Part shown: positions 33,055 to 42,752 of the stretch, one piece after another
Position numbering within the stretch: position 1 is the first letter of the stretch
How the letters are laid out: the number at the start of each line of letters is the position of its first letter
NCBI RefSeq assembly: GCF_900104575.1
Contig: NZ_LT629731.1
Span: 1,347,051-1,411,050 of the forward strand
From: Bacillus tuaregi
GTDB lineage: Bacteria; Bacillota; Bacilli; Bacillales; Cytobacillaceae
Reading direction: 5' to 3'
Length of the DNA: 64,000 bases
Translations under genes and position numbers: made by a program
The notes under the pieces: generated by a model
Databases searched by the model: none
What the model was told of the DNA's origin: nothing
Seen by the model: the letters and a program-made list of their open reading frames with translations, nothing else

Positions 33055-35553
33055 TTAAAGAGTATTCACCTTTTGAATCAGCTGATCCCATTGTTGAAGG
33101 AAGTCCTCTGGTGTTAAGGGAGGACTGTAGAGATATCCCTGTATGTGCGTACACTGTTTCATTTGTAAAATATTCTTTTGTACCTGTGTTTCGACCCCTT
33201 CGGCAATGACCTCAAGCTGTAAATGCTGGGCCATCGAAATAATGGTTGAGACTATCGTATGATCCTGTTCATTCTCTGTGAGATCATGGATAAAGGATCG
33301 GTCAATTTTCAGACGGTCGATGGGGAGATGCTTTAAGTAATGCAACGAAGAATAACCTGTCCCAAAATCATCAATGGCAATTTTACAGCCTAAATTTTTT
33401 AGCTCCTGCATCGTTTTGGAGGCGTGCTCCATATTCATCATCATGCTTTCCGTAATTTCAAGCTCTAAAGCCTCTGGTGGTAATTCCGTTTCAAGCAGAA
33501 TCCCCTTCACCGTATCGTTCAGGTCCTGTGAATAAAATTGACGTGAGGACAGGTTCACAGCGATGCTTAAGGAGGAGTACCCGAGATTATGCCACTCCTT
33601 TAATTGTCTACACGATGTTCGAAGCACCCATTCACCGATGGGAATAATCAGTCCGGTATTTTCTGCCATCGGGATAAATTGGTCAGGTGAAATGGGACCA
33701 TAGCTTGGATGATCCCAGCGAAGCAATGCTTCCAACCCTTGTATCTTACCAGAAACAATATCTATCTGCGGCTGATAGACGAGACGAAGCTCTTGATTAT
33801 GCAAGGCATAATACAAATCGTTCTCCAAAACAAGTCGGTCAAGTGCTTTACCATCCATACATGACTTATACATTTTAAACGGAACCTGTTGTTGAGCTGC
33901 TTCTGTGAGCGCCATGTTGGCGTGCTTCAAAAGCTCGTCGTTGTCATCCCCATGCTGTGGATACAGTGCACCGCCTATCGTTACGGAAACGTTGAGAAGG
34001 AGATGCTTGACCTGCATCGGCTCGTTTATTCTAGCTTGAATCTGACTGCAGGCTGCAGCCAAATCCTTCTCATCTAAAGCAGGGTATAGGAGGGCAAATT
34101 CATCACCCGTGAGCCGACCAACAAATACATGTCCTGGAACGTGTTCTTTCAGCCTGTTCGCAACATTTTGGAGAATTAAATCACCAAAGGCATGTCCAAG
34201 CGCTTCATTAATTTGCTTGAATCGATTGATATCAATCATTAAGATAGCGAAGGATGGATGCTTGAGCATGACCTGTGCGAGTTTTTCTTTTACATAACGA
34301 AGATTTGGCAGCTGGGTTAATTCATCGTGGTATGCCATGTGTTCAATTCTTTCTTTGTCCTCTTTCTGTTTAGAAATATCACGGAATACAATAATCGACC
34401 CTGCCACTTTGCCATTTTCAAAGATGGGGCTTGCAACATACGAGACAGGAAATAAACGGCCGTTTTTTCTCAAGAACCAATCCTCTGAAATTCTATATAC
34501 CTCTCCATTTTGCAGGGGTTTGGTTACAGGACATTCTTCATTCGGAAAGGTGGACCCATCTTTCCGGCGATGAATTAAATCATGAAGGTTTTGATTGCGA
34601 CAATCTTCCTCTGTCCAGCCAAGCAGCTGCTCGGCCTCTGGATTCATATAGGTCATCAGCCCATTTGTATCCATAACAATCATCCCTTCTCCCATATAAG
34701 TGGTTACAGACTGGAGAAAGGCTTCGTTTTGGCGGATTTGATCCTCTGCTTTTTTTTGATTTTCTTTCATTATATTGAAATTTGAAACCAGTTCACCTAT
34801 TTCATCCTTGCTTGTGGCTTCAATCACATCTTCGGTATAGTCTCCGCGGGCAATGAGCTTTGCCTGATCGGCTACTTGTACAATAGGCTTTGTCAATCTT
34901 TTGGAAAACCATAGAATGACAATCACACCAGCAAATAGCGAGATCGCTAGGGTTATTAACAGAATATAAAGAACACGGTCCGCTCCTGCGTTAAAGTCGG
35001 GTAAATAGGCTCCAGCACAGACAATCCAATTCCAATGAGGCTCTTTTTCCGCATAAGTAATTTTGGGAACAATCTCATTAGGGTTATTGGGTAAAGGCCA
35101 TTCATAGGTGGTAAAGCCTCCGCCATTGTTAGCAGCCTTCACAATCTCTCTTGTAGAATAAACACCGTCTGTTGTCTTTACATCCCAGACATTCTTCCCT
35201 TCGTAATCAGGGTGTGCGAGTTCAACACCAGTGGAATCTATTATAAAAATAAAGCTTTGCTCTCCCAAGTTCAGGCGTGTATTAATGGGACGCTTTCCGT
35301 TTGCAGCCTTATTACCTAATAGGGAAACCTTTACTTGTTCCTGTGCCTCTTCGATTGAAATCCTGCCTGCTTTTACCTGCTTATCCAACGCGCCAATCAT
35401 TTCGATGGTTAATCGTACATTTGTCTTAAGCGATTGTGCACCTAGGTCATTTAAACTATCTGTGGAGGAATGATAGCCAATAAGTCCAATTAATAGACTT
35501 GGTACCGCAAGAAATAGCAGGGACATCACGATTAGTTTTAAGCGTATGGACAT
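33055..35553 (-). CDS. Cache-HAMP-PAS-GGDEF-EAL membrane signalling protein
   Basis: An 832-residue membrane protein. I chose the start at 35553 (MSIRLKL) after AAGGGG on the minus strand; ten upstream residues to 35583 add little. Order: membrane helix (about 5-25), extracytoplasmic Cache domain (about 30-190), second helix (about 195-215), HAMP, PAS (about 275-395), GGDEF and EAL. The GGDEF motif is degenerate (RLTGDEF). The EAL domain has LEALLRWDHP, DDFGTGYSSL and AEGVET intact, so phosphodiesterase activity is likelier than synthase. The Cache domain should sense an external small molecule. It faces a divergent helicase gene, and no linked effector is present. Confidence 0.9.
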   Translation of the reverse strand: MSIRLKLIVMSLLFLAVPSLLIGLIGYHSSTDSLNDLGAQSLKTNVRLTIEMIGALDKQVKAGRISIEEAQEQVKVSLLGNKAANGKRPINTRLNLGEQSFIFIIDSTGVELAHPDYEGKNVWDVKTTDGVYSTREIVKAANNGGGFTTYEWPLPNNPNEIVPKITYAEKEPHWNWIVCAGAYLPDFNAGADRVLYILLITLAISLFAGVIVILWFSKRLTKPIVQVADQAKLIARGDYTEDVIEATSKDEIGELVSNFNIMKENQKKAEDQIRQNEAFLQSVTTYMGEGMIVMDTNGLMTYMNPEAEQLLGWTEEDCRNQNLHDLIHRRKDGSTFPNEECPVTKPLQNGEVYRISEDWFLRKNGRLFPVSYVASPIFENGKVAGSIIVFRDISKQKEDKERIEHMAYHDELTQLPNLRYVKEKLAQVMLKHPSFAILMIDINRFKQINEALGHAFGDLILQNVANRLKEHVPGHVFVGRLTGDEFALLYPALDEKDLAAACSQIQARINEPMQVKHLLLNVSVTIGGALYPQHGDDNDELLKHANMALTEAAQQQVPFKMYKSCMDGKALDRLVLENDLYYALHNQELRLVYQPQIDIVSGKIQGLEALLRWDHPSYGPISPDQFIPMAENTGLIIPIGEWVLRTSCRQLKEWHNLGYSSLSIAVNLSSRQFYSQDLNDTVKGILLETELPPEALELEITESMMMNMEHASKTMQELKNLGCKIAIDDFGTGYSSLHYLKHLPIDRLKIDRSFIHDLTENEQDHTIVSTIISMAQHLQLEVIAEGVETQVQKNILQMKQCTHIQGYLYSPPLTPEDFLQQWDQLIQKVNTL

Positions 35554-35660
35554 GGTCAAATAACCCCTTAATCTATGGTTCATAGTTACTTAAATGAAGC
35601 TCTTCCTAAATAGTACAATAGATGGATGAACAATGAAAGTAATTATCAGTTGGAAGAAAA

Positions 35661-35773
35661 TTGTGATAATAGTAATTGCTTCTATACTTAGCAAATGCTT
35701 AGCTCTTCATCGCCCTATAGGAGAGGAAAGGGAGGTGGCAACAATGTGTCTATTCCCTTGTCATATTCCATGA
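35661..35773 (+). promoter_or_regulatory. Promoter and nine-codon mini-ORF in the helicase leader
   Basis: TTGTGA (35661-35666) and TATACT (35683-35688), 16 bp apart, form a plausible sigma-A promoter. Downstream, GGGAGGTGG precedes ATG 35744, which opens MCLFPCHIP with a stop at 35771-35773, 52 bp before the helicase start. It may be a leader peptide or chance. Confidence 0.35.
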
Positions 35774-35825
35774 TATACTAAAAAAACAAACATATATTCT
35801 TATTATGCAGTAAGCTGGTGATAGC

Positions 35826-38084
35826 ATGTCAATTGACGTTCATATAGCTGTTCGAACACTTGTGGAGTATGTGTTCAATGGAGGCAGCATTGATTCTCGT
35901 TTTCTATCTCAATCTACGTTAGTGGAAGGGACAAGAATCCATCAAAAAATACAAAAAACTTATCAGGATACAGATCAGAAGGAAGTCTATTTGCGGACAG
36001 AAATTCCATATGAACAGCTTACATTTGTTATTGATGGCCGATGCGACGGTCTTTTGTTTGATGATAATGAAGTCATAATAGACGAAATCAAGTCCTTTTC
36101 TCAGCCGTTAGAATCATTTACAGAGGAAGGCTATCCTGTTCACTGGGCCCAGGCAAAAATGTATGCTTATATGTATGCAAGAGACCATGAACTGGCAGAG
36201 ATAAACGTTCAATTAACCTATGTTCAGGTGGAATCCGAAGCGAAAAAAGTTCTTAAACGGAGCTTTACTTTTTCAGAATTAGAGAGCTTTGCAGCCGAAA
36301 TGGTGGAAGGGTATGCACCCTATGCGATACAGATGCAGAATCATCGCCAAAGCCGAAACGAAAGCATTCAAAAGCTGACATTTCCATTTAATAATTATCG
36401 AACAGGTCAGCGGAAATTAGCAGGGGCTGCCTATAAAACCATTGTCGAGGAGAAAAGTCTGTTTGCGATGGCGCCTACAGGAATCGGCAAGACCATCTCT
36501 ACGCTTTTTCCAACTGTAAAGGCAATGGGAGAGGGGCATCTCAATCGACTATTTTATCTCACAGCCAAAACAATCACGCGGACAACCGCAGAGGAAGCCT
36601 TCACAAGAATGCGGGCAGATGGTCTTGATTTTCATTCCATTACTATTACGGCTAAGGACAAGATTTGTTTTAAAGAAGAAACAATCTGCCAAAAGGATTA
36701 TTGTGAGTATGCGAATGGTTACTATGACCGAATTAATGAAGCGATTCTTGATATTTTAGCGAATGAAGACGGAATAACCCGTGATGTTCTGGAGGTTTAT
36801 GCGCACAAGCATAAGGTTTGCCCGTTTGAGTTCTCGATTGATCTGGCCTATGAGGTAGATGCGATCATCTGTGATTACAATTATATATTCGACCCACGGG
36901 TATCGCTAAAACGGCTGATAGAGGATCAAAAGAAGTCTACGGCACTCCTAGTGGATGAGGCGCATAACCTGGTTGACCGAGGACGGGAGATGTTTTCTGC
37001 TTCATTAAATAAAAGGACCTTTCTTCAGTTAAAAAAGGAATACAAGGGTACGCCTGTATATCAGTCTGCTTCTGACGTGAACGCCTGGTTTATCCAATTA
37101 AGGAAAGAAAGGACAGAACCTACCTCTCTATTAGAAGAACTGGACAGTGATTTGCTGCAGCTGCTTATGGAATTTGTCGAAGCGGCAGCAGATGTTTTGA
37201 AAAAGAATAGCTCCCAGATACTCTTAGATGCGTATTTTGAAGTGAAAAACTTTCTTAAGATCGTCGAGCTTCTGGATGATCTTTATGTCATTTACTGTGA
37301 GATCGTGAAGTATGATGCTTATCTCAAGCTCTTTTGTATCAACCCTGCGAATTCGCTTCAGAAAATGGGGAAAGGATATCGCAGCAAGGTGTTTTTCTCC
37401 GCAACGCTTTCACCGCTCCCGTATTATCAGGATATTCTAGGCGGGAAAGAGGAGGATTATCATCTTATGCTGCCGTCGCCATTCTCAAGGGAGCAGATGG
37501 ATGTTTTTATTAAACCCTTATCGACCCGTTATCGGGATCGAGAGCATACAAAGGAAGAAATTGTGGCAAACCTATTGTCTTTGCTTCAAAATCGTCCGGG
37601 GAATTATTTAGTGTTTTTTCCATCCTATCAGTATTTGCTGAACGTATATGAACAGTTTAAACAAATGGATACAGAGACAGCTACATTGCTGCAATCAATC
37701 GGGATGACTGAGGAGGAGAGAGAAGCGTTTTTGCTCAGGTTCCAGCCGAACCAACAGGAAGCCTTGCTGGGATTTGCAGTCCTCGGAGGCATTTTTTCAG
37801 AGGGAATCGATTTAATCGGCGACCGTTTAAATGGTGTGGTAGTCGTAGGCGTTGGTTTACCGCAGCTATGCTTTGAAAGAGACCTAATAAAGGATTTTTT
37901 TAACAAGCAAGGAAAAAATGGTTATCACTACGCCTATGTCTACCCAGGTATGAACAAGGTACTCCAGGCTGGAGGCCGCTTAATCCGTTCAGAAAATGAC
38001 CATGGCACCATTGTCCTCATCGATGACCGGTTTCTGCAAAAGCCTTACTACCAGCTCCTTCCACGGGAATGGAGAGACGGGTAA
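35826..38084 (+). CDS. DinG/XPD-type Fe-S helicase with N-terminal nuclease domain
   Basis: A 752-residue superfamily 2 helicase. The N-terminal about 170 residues resemble the PD-(D/E)XK/Cas4 nuclease fold: GRCDGLLFDDNEVIIDEIKS carries the D...E-x-K pattern near 70-90, with QAKMYAYMYA after it. Walker A is APTGIGKT (about 215-222). Four cysteines between about 282 and 346 (ICFKEETIC, DYC, VCPF) mark the XPD-type [4Fe-4S] domain. DEAH appears in LLVDEAHNL, and motif VI is GGRLIRSENDHG near the end. It should unwind DNA 5' to 3' in repair. It stands alone and divergent from the Cache-GGDEF-EAL gene. Confidence 0.9.
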   Translation: MSIDVHIAVRTLVEYVFNGGSIDSRFLSQSTLVEGTRIHQKIQKTYQDTDQKEVYLRTEIPYEQLTFVIDGRCDGLLFDDNEVIIDEIKSFSQPLESFTEEGYPVHWAQAKMYAYMYARDHELAEINVQLTYVQVESEAKKVLKRSFTFSELESFAAEMVEGYAPYAIQMQNHRQSRNESIQKLTFPFNNYRTGQRKLAGAAYKTIVEEKSLFAMAPTGIGKTISTLFPTVKAMGEGHLNRLFYLTAKTITRTTAEEAFTRMRADGLDFHSITITAKDKICFKEETICQKDYCEYANGYYDRINEAILDILANEDGITRDVLEVYAHKHKVCPFEFSIDLAYEVDAIICDYNYIFDPRVSLKRLIEDQKKSTALLVDEAHNLVDRGREMFSASLNKRTFLQLKKEYKGTPVYQSASDVNAWFIQLRKERTEPTSLLEELDSDLLQLLMEFVEAAADVLKKNSSQILLDAYFEVKNFLKIVELLDDLYVIYCEIVKYDAYLKLFCINPANSLQKMGKGYRSKVFFSATLSPLPYYQDILGGKEEDYHLMLPSPFSREQMDVFIKPLSTRYRDREHTKEEIVANLLSLLQNRPGNYLVFFPSYQYLLNVYEQFKQMDTETATLLQSIGMTEEEREAFLLRFQPNQQEALLGFAVLGGIFSEGIDLIGDRLNGVVVVGVGLPQLCFERDLIKDFFNKQGKNGYHYAYVYPGMNKVLQAGGRLIRSENDHGTIVLIDDRFLQKPYYQLLPREWRDG

Positions 38085-38218
38085 GGGGTAGGCTAGTAAT
38101 TGTTTTGGTTTTTATTAGGAAAAGTTCAGATTCTAGTCATGATGAACTAACATAAGCTAATAGTGATAGGCTTTGAGAGGTAATAGGAAATGAAACCAGT
38201 ATAGAATGAGGTGTAGTC

Positions 38219-38635
38219 GTGAGGAAGGTATGGATGTTCTTACTGCTAGGATTATGGCTTGTCGGGTGTGGAAAGGGTGGAAGTGGGAGCTTGGAAAGTG
38301 AGATGAATGCTTCCTTACAGGAAACAAATCCGTTCGTTTTTCAATATGAAGTAAGCAATCGAACAGACAAGGATATCACGCTTGACTTTTCTAGCTCGCA
38401 GCGGTTTGATTACTCAGTGAAGAATGATCAAGGAGAACAAATCTATCTTTTTTCCAGTGTGACGATGTTCATGGCGGTACTAGGAGAGGAAACGATCAAG
38501 CAGGGAGAAACATTAAGCTACGAAATCAATCTACAGGAATTGGATTTGAAAGAGGGGAATTATTCATTATCGGTCTGGTTGACACCAACAGAGGGTGAAG
38601 CCTATCAAGTGACGAAGGAAGTAACTGTGAAATAG
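38219..38635 (+). CDS. BsuPI-domain lipoprotein
   Basis: A 138-residue lipoprotein starting at GTG 38219 after GAGGTG. The signal peptide MRKVWMFLLLGLWLVGC ends in a lipobox cysteine (LVGC, residue 17). The mature part matches the BsuPI (intracellular protease inhibitor) immunoglobulin-like domain: VSNRTDKDITLDFSSSQRFD and the ETIKQGETLSYEI stretch. Exported BsuPI proteins may bind proteases or other extracellular partners. The gene is alone, with a short hairpin after its stop. Codon use and length are normal for the family. Confidence 0.8.
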   Translation: MRKVWMFLLLGLWLVGCGKGGSGSLESEMNASLQETNPFVFQYEVSNRTDKDITLDFSSSQRFDYSVKNDQGEQIYLFSSVTMFMAVLGEETIKQGETLSYEINLQELDLKEGNYSLSVWLTPTEGEAYQVTKEVTVK

Positions 38636-38641
38636 AAGGGT

Positions 38642-38671
38642 GGACATGGGGTGAATCCTGTGTCCTTTTTT
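38642..38671 (+). terminator. Terminator after the BsuPI lipoprotein gene
   Basis: GGACA pairs with TGTCC with additional GGG/CC pairing inside, followed by TTTTTTGG (38642-38671). The stem is short but the U-tract is good. Confidence 0.6.
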
Positions 38672-38787
38672 GGTTTGATAGCTCTCTTAGAAACGAATGA
38701 ATCATCGAACTGGAAAAATTTGTTTTCCAATCTATTCCTGTTAAGAAGTATAATAGGTTTGTAGCTTAATATAGGAGATATAAAAAA

Positions 38788-40062
38788 TTGGAAAAACAAA
38801 ATAATTCGTACAGGTGGATTGTTTTTAGTTCTGTATTACTTGCGTATTTTTTAATTGTGAGTCAAAGAACAGCGCCTGGTTTGATTACCGATCAGGTTAT
38901 GAAAGATTTTCAAATTTCTGCTGCTGTTGTGGGATTAATCACCAGCATTCAATTTGTAGCCTATTCCGGCCTGCAGATTCCTGTTGGTCTTTTGTCTGAC
39001 CGTTTTGGGCCCAACCGCTTTTTGATTATCGGAACATTATTAAATGGCATAGGGACCATCCTCTATAGCCTGGCAACCCATGAATCTATTTTACTCTTTT
39101 CCAGATTATTAGTTGGAGTCGGAGATGCTACGATATGGGTGAATGTGGTGTTAATCTTAAATCAATGGTTTAAGGGTGGGGAATTTACGAGATTACTTGG
39201 ATTAGCGGGTGTGGCTGGAAGTCTTGGCTCGCTTTTAGCCACGGTTCCTTTTTCATCGCTTATCACCCTTGCTGGCTGGAGACCTGTATTTTTATCAACC
39301 GGGATTGTCTTATGCTTTATTTCCGGGCTGCTTTATTTTGTCCTGGAAAAAAAAGCAAAGCAAAACGGCAAAAAGGATTTAACAGCGCTTGTTCGACAAC
39401 CACAAAAGCATGAAAAAACATCGACAATACTAAAACGAGTGCTGTCAAGCAGACAGGCATGGGCAACCTTTTTCTGTCACTTTGGTGTAGTCGGTACATA
39501 TGTTGGATTTATCGGTTCATGGGGAGTCCCTTATGGGATGAATGTACTGGAGGTCAGCCGCTCTGCCGCCAGTCAGTTAATGATGTACGGGTTAATTGGG
39601 GCCATTGCGGGATCCTTACTAATTAGTCAATTTACCAGTAGACTAGGATCAGTCAAACGTTCCTATCTCGCTATTCAAATCATGATTTTCCTCAGCTGGG
39701 TCACTTTATTTGTGATTGAGAAGCCGCCATTCATGCTCGCTATCTTCCTTTTGTTTTTGATTGGCTTCGGGCATGGGGGCGGTCCGTTAACGTTTGCCAT
39801 TGTCCGCAGCACCTTTCCGCAGAAGGAAGTAGGTGTGGTGACTGGATTTGCCAACACTGGAGGGTTTATCAGTGCGGTATTATTACCATTTTTCTTTGGG
39901 CAAGTGCTTGATATGTTCCAGCTGGCTCCCGTTGAAGTGGGTTACCACTATGGATTACTGATCCCTGTCATTTTCACTCTAATCGGTCTTATCGGTGGTA
40001 TGCTGATAAAAGAACAGCAAAAGAGTACGAAGCCATTGGCAAAATCAAGCGAGATTATCTAA
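38788..40062 (+). CDS. MFS transporter
   Basis: A 424-residue major facilitator with about twelve helices, starting at TTG 38788 after GGAGATA. The loop 2-3 signature is LLSDRFGPNRFLIIG (about residues 67-81). The N-terminus FLIVSQRTAPGLITDQVMKDF and the GGFISAVLLPFFFGQVLD segment near residue 350 resemble the NNP/OPA-like acid or sugar-phosphate porters more than drug exporters. The substrate is unknown. It is followed by a bidirectional terminator and a convergent EamA gene. Confidence 0.9.
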   Translation: MEKQNNSYRWIVFSSVLLAYFLIVSQRTAPGLITDQVMKDFQISAAVVGLITSIQFVAYSGLQIPVGLLSDRFGPNRFLIIGTLLNGIGTILYSLATHESILLFSRLLVGVGDATIWVNVVLILNQWFKGGEFTRLLGLAGVAGSLGSLLATVPFSSLITLAGWRPVFLSTGIVLCFISGLLYFVLEKKAKQNGKKDLTALVRQPQKHEKTSTILKRVLSSRQAWATFFCHFGVVGTYVGFIGSWGVPYGMNVLEVSRSAASQLMMYGLIGAIAGSLLISQFTSRLGSVKRSYLAIQIMIFLSWVTLFVIEKPPFMLAIFLLFLIGFGHGGGPLTFAIVRSTFPQKEVGVVTGFANTGGFISAVLLPFFFGQVLDMFQLAPVEVGYHYGLLIPVIFTLIGLIGGMLIKEQQKSTKPLAKSSEII

Positions 40063-40108
40063 AAAAACAGCGTATAGAGCATGAAACTGCTTTATACGCT
40101 GTTTTTTT
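40062..40108. terminator. Bidirectional terminator between MFS and EamA genes
   Basis: AAAAAACAGCGTATAGA (from 40062) pairs with the complementary TTTATACGCTGTTTTTTT (to 40108). It contains the last codons and stop of the minus-strand EamA gene. Confidence 0.9.
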
Positions 40109-41012
40109 CTGAATGAACCAAAACAGGCTGTTTCTTTGGCAGGTTTAATAGGGTAATCGCTCCTAACACAAGCAGTATTCCTACTATGGCTAACAGTGTA
40201 GGTACCTCTTGATAGAGAAATATACCGAATAGGGTGGCCGCAACTGGTTCACAGGATGATAAAATCGCCGCACGGCCTGTATCTACATACTTCATTCCCC
40301 ATGTAAATAAAATATAGGGTGCTACACTGGCGATAACGGCATGCAAGAGTAGAAAGGATCCAAAGTAGAAGGGTGATTCTTGTAAGGCAAGATTGATCGG
40401 TCCAAAATCAGTAAATAGCGCACCGCCTAAGCTGGCAAATAGAAAGCTGTATACGTTAATAGTCAGTGACTCATAGCCTTTATTCATTGCGAATCGTGAA
40501 AAAATACTATATAACGCATAACCAAAGCTTGCAGCAATCCCCAAAATGAGACCGGCTAGGGAGAATGTGATGGCATTTTCAAATAGGCCACTGACCAGCA
40601 TACAGCCAATGATAGCCAATGTGACGGCTATTAATTTGATGGGTGTCATCTTTTCTCGAAAAAGGATGGCTGATAGCAGTAGCACAAAGATAGGTGCTGT
40701 ACAAAGTAAAGTAGCAGCTAATGATAGTGTGACCAAACTAATCGTCTGATTGTAGAGATAATTAAAAAGCAGCATGCTGACAATGCCTGTGCCGACAAAG
40801 AGCCAGCTGTCCTTTAGTTTTATTTTTAATAACTCTCTTTTATAAAATAGAACCCCAATAAACGTGATAATAAACGCTCCCAGCATTCTTGTTTCGACAA
40901 TCGACATCGCATTTAATCCATAGCCTTCCAGTGCCCTGACAAAAAGTCCTACCGAGCCCCACATGCATCCTGCAATGACAATGACAAATGGAGCCAAATT
41001 TTTCAACATCAT
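40092..41012 (-). CDS. EamA/DMT-superfamily transporter
   Basis: A 306-residue membrane protein with about ten helices in two EamA repeats (first about residues 8-140, second about 150-290), preceded by GAGGAGAGG before two consecutive ATGs on the minus strand. The CEPVAATLFGIFLYQEVPT segment in the last repeat is typical of the family. The substrate is unknown. Its 3' end is embedded in the terminator shared with the MFS gene. The upstream 459-bp region also carries the operator of the catechol dioxygenase unit on the plus strand. Confidence 0.87.
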   Translation of the reverse strand: MMLKNLAPFVIVIAGCMWGSVGLFVRALEGYGLNAMSIVETRMLGAFIITFIGVLFYKRELLKIKLKDSWLFVGTGIVSMLLFNYLYNQTISLVTLSLAATLLCTAPIFVLLLSAILFREKMTPIKLIAVTLAIIGCMLVSGLFENAITFSLAGLILGIAASFGYALYSIFSRFAMNKGYESLTINVYSFLFASLGGALFTDFGPINLALQESPFYFGSFLLLHAVIASVAPYILFTWGMKYVDTGRAAILSSCEPVAATLFGIFLYQEVPTLLAIVGILLVLGAITLLNLPKKQPVLVHSEKNSV

Positions 41013-41471
41013 TTCTGTCCTCTCCTCTGACTAATTTGTTCAGCAAATATGACTACTAGATGTATTTCATAAATAGTCAAAATCTGATTAATTGAAATAT
41101 TCTATATAATTATTAGGAATCCTGTATTTTTTACGCTCAAAAAACCCGGGATTCCTGAAAAGTGGGTAAATGCTAAGGGGAATTGGCTGTTTATCGCTAA
41201 TGTAACAGAAGGAAGATTTCTACCATAGTAGATGAAAAAGGCTAAGGTTCATTTAAGCCAGATAAGGGCTGGTAGGTTGTAATAGTGATGCAGTTTTGGA
41301 TGAAACAGGTTTACGAAGCTAGTATATTCAAGAAATTTCTTAAAGGTTCTTTAAGAAAAGTCATTATAGTCGTTATCCTTCATTTCGATTATTTTGGAAA
41401 TAGAGGGAGCCTTAGTGATTCGAGAAGATGACGATGTTCCTAAATCATATAGACTACTTGGAGGGGATATT
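41013..41471. other. 459-bp regulatory gap between EamA and catechol dioxygenase
   Basis: It contains the EamA promoter region (not resolved), a perfect 8-bp inverted repeat AGGAATCC/GGATTCCT (41115-41122 and 41149-41156) enclosing further T-run/A-run pairing, and the shared palindrome with its -10 at 41337-41370. I see no coding gene here; the open frame 41394-41471 merely extends the dioxygenase frame upstream of its ribosome site. Confidence 0.6.
41337..41370 (+). promoter_or_regulatory. Shared palindromic operator/promoter, copy 1 (catechol dioxygenase)
   Basis: TTCTTAAAG (41337-41345) and CTTTAAGAA (41349-41357) form a perfect 9-bp inverted repeat, followed by TATAGT (41365-41370). The palindrome sits where a -35 would be, so an activator or repressor is implied. 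The same arrangement with identical spacing occurs at 43987. Confidence 0.65.
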
Positions 41472-42386
41472 ATGGCAAGAGTAATGCGACTAGGTCGAGT
41501 GGAGCTCAAAGTACTAGACTTGGAACAATCAGTAGAATACTATACGAAAATTATTGGTTTGGAAGAAACCGGTCGATATGGTGATAGTGTATATTTAAAG
41601 GCATGGGATGAATATGACCATCATAGCTTAATTTTAACAAAATCCAACACAGCAGGAATTGCCCACTTTGCCTTTAAAGTGGAGTCATTAGATGACTTAG
41701 CCTACTACGAAAAGAAAATTGAACAGTTTGGCTGTAAAACCTCCCGCATCTCTAACGGAACAAGACTTGCAGAAGGGGAAGCAGTACACTTTATTTTGCC
41801 AACGGGCCATCATTGTGAGCTATATTATGAAATGGAATTCCTTGGGACTGCTGTCGGAACCTTGAATCCACATCCATGGCCGTTAGGAAAGCAAGGGATT
41901 GCTCCGCATCGGTTGGATCATTGCCTATTAACAGGAGATGATTTGAAAACGGTCACAAGATTCTTTGTGGAAGCGTTAAATTTCAGACAGAGTGAAAGAA
42001 TCACTTCGATTGATGGGGAAGAGCTATTAGGCTCCTTCTTATTTACAACGAATAAGGCCCATGATATAGCTTTTGTAAAAGGACCGGATGAAAAGCTTCA
42101 CCATGCTGCTTTCTTTGTTGATTCTCTTCATGAGGTATTTAAAGCAGCGGACCTTTTAGCTATGTATGAGGTTCCGTTTGAGGTAACCCCAACAAGGCAC
42201 GGCATCACAAGGGGAGAAACGATTTATTTCTTTGATCCTTCAGGAAATCGGAATGAAGCCTTTGCGAGTGGCTATATCACTTATACAGATTTCCCTACAC
42301 TTACCTGGACAGAAGATAAAATTGGACAAGGGATTTTCTATCACCGTAGAGAATTAGTAGAATCCTTTATGAAGGCATTAACTTAA
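41472..42386 (+). CDS. Catechol 2,3-dioxygenase (extradiol, VOC family)
   Basis: A 304-residue two-domain vicinal-oxygen-chelate dioxygenase; I chose ATG 41472 after GGAGGGG. The iron ligands fit HRLDHCLL (about residue 150), HHAAFFVDS (about 214) and the glutamate in NRNEAFASGY (about 265), followed by the conserved tyrosine. The first-domain N-terminus LGRVELKVLDLEQSVEYY is typical. It opens catechol-type rings between C2 and C3 to a muconic semialdehyde. The next gene encodes the XylT-like ferredoxin known to reactivate such enzymes. The rest of the meta pathway is not in the window. Confidence 0.92.
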   Translation: MARVMRLGRVELKVLDLEQSVEYYTKIIGLEETGRYGDSVYLKAWDEYDHHSLILTKSNTAGIAHFAFKVESLDDLAYYEKKIEQFGCKTSRISNGTRLAEGEAVHFILPTGHHCELYYEMEFLGTAVGTLNPHPWPLGKQGIAPHRLDHCLLTGDDLKTVTRFFVEALNFRQSERITSIDGEELLGSFLFTTNKAHDIAFVKGPDEKLHHAAFFVDSLHEVFKAADLLAMYEVPFEVTPTRHGITRGETIYFFDPSGNRNEAFASGYITYTDFPTLTWTEDKIGQGIFYHRRELVESFMKALT

Positions 42387-42416
42387 TAAAAGAGGAGAAA
42401 TGAAAGGAGGTATTCT

Positions 42417-42728
42417 ATGTTTAATGTAAAGCTTTATGCACGTGGGCAGGAATTTAATTATGCCTGTTCAACTGCTGTCACGCCATTACAGGCCGCACGT
42501 GATCAGTTTATTCCGATTCCAACCGGCTGTCGGCGTGGAGGCTGTGGACTGTGCAAGGTTAAAGTCATGGAAGGAAAATTCAACCAAGAAATGGTTCGCT
42601 CTCATGAAGCGTTGTCAGATGCAGAATTAGCTAACGGGTATGCACTAGCCTGTTGTATGGTGCCAGAGAGTGACTTAAACATGATTATGGCAGAGGAATA
42701 TGTGAAACAAGAAAAAGTAGAATCATAG
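42417..42728 (+). CDS. XylT-like [2Fe-2S] ferredoxin
   Basis: A 103-residue plant-type ferredoxin with AAAGGAGG before ATG 42417. The cluster ligands are CRRGGCGLC (about residues 38-46, C-x4-C-x2-C) with a fourth cysteine in YALACCMVP (about 80). In xyl-type operons such a ferredoxin re-reduces oxidised iron in catechol 2,3-dioxygenase. The placement 30 bp after the dioxygenase stop supports that role here. It could also serve the P450 or Rieske oxygenases, which lack obvious dedicated electron donors in this window. Confidence 0.9.
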   Translation: MFNVKLYARGQEFNYACSTAVTPLQAARDQFIPIPTGCRRGGCGLCKVKVMEGKFNQEMVRSHEALSDAELANGYALACCMVPESDLNMIMAEEYVKQEKVES

Positions 42729-42752
42729 TTTCCTCTGATTTCAAAAGGATAG

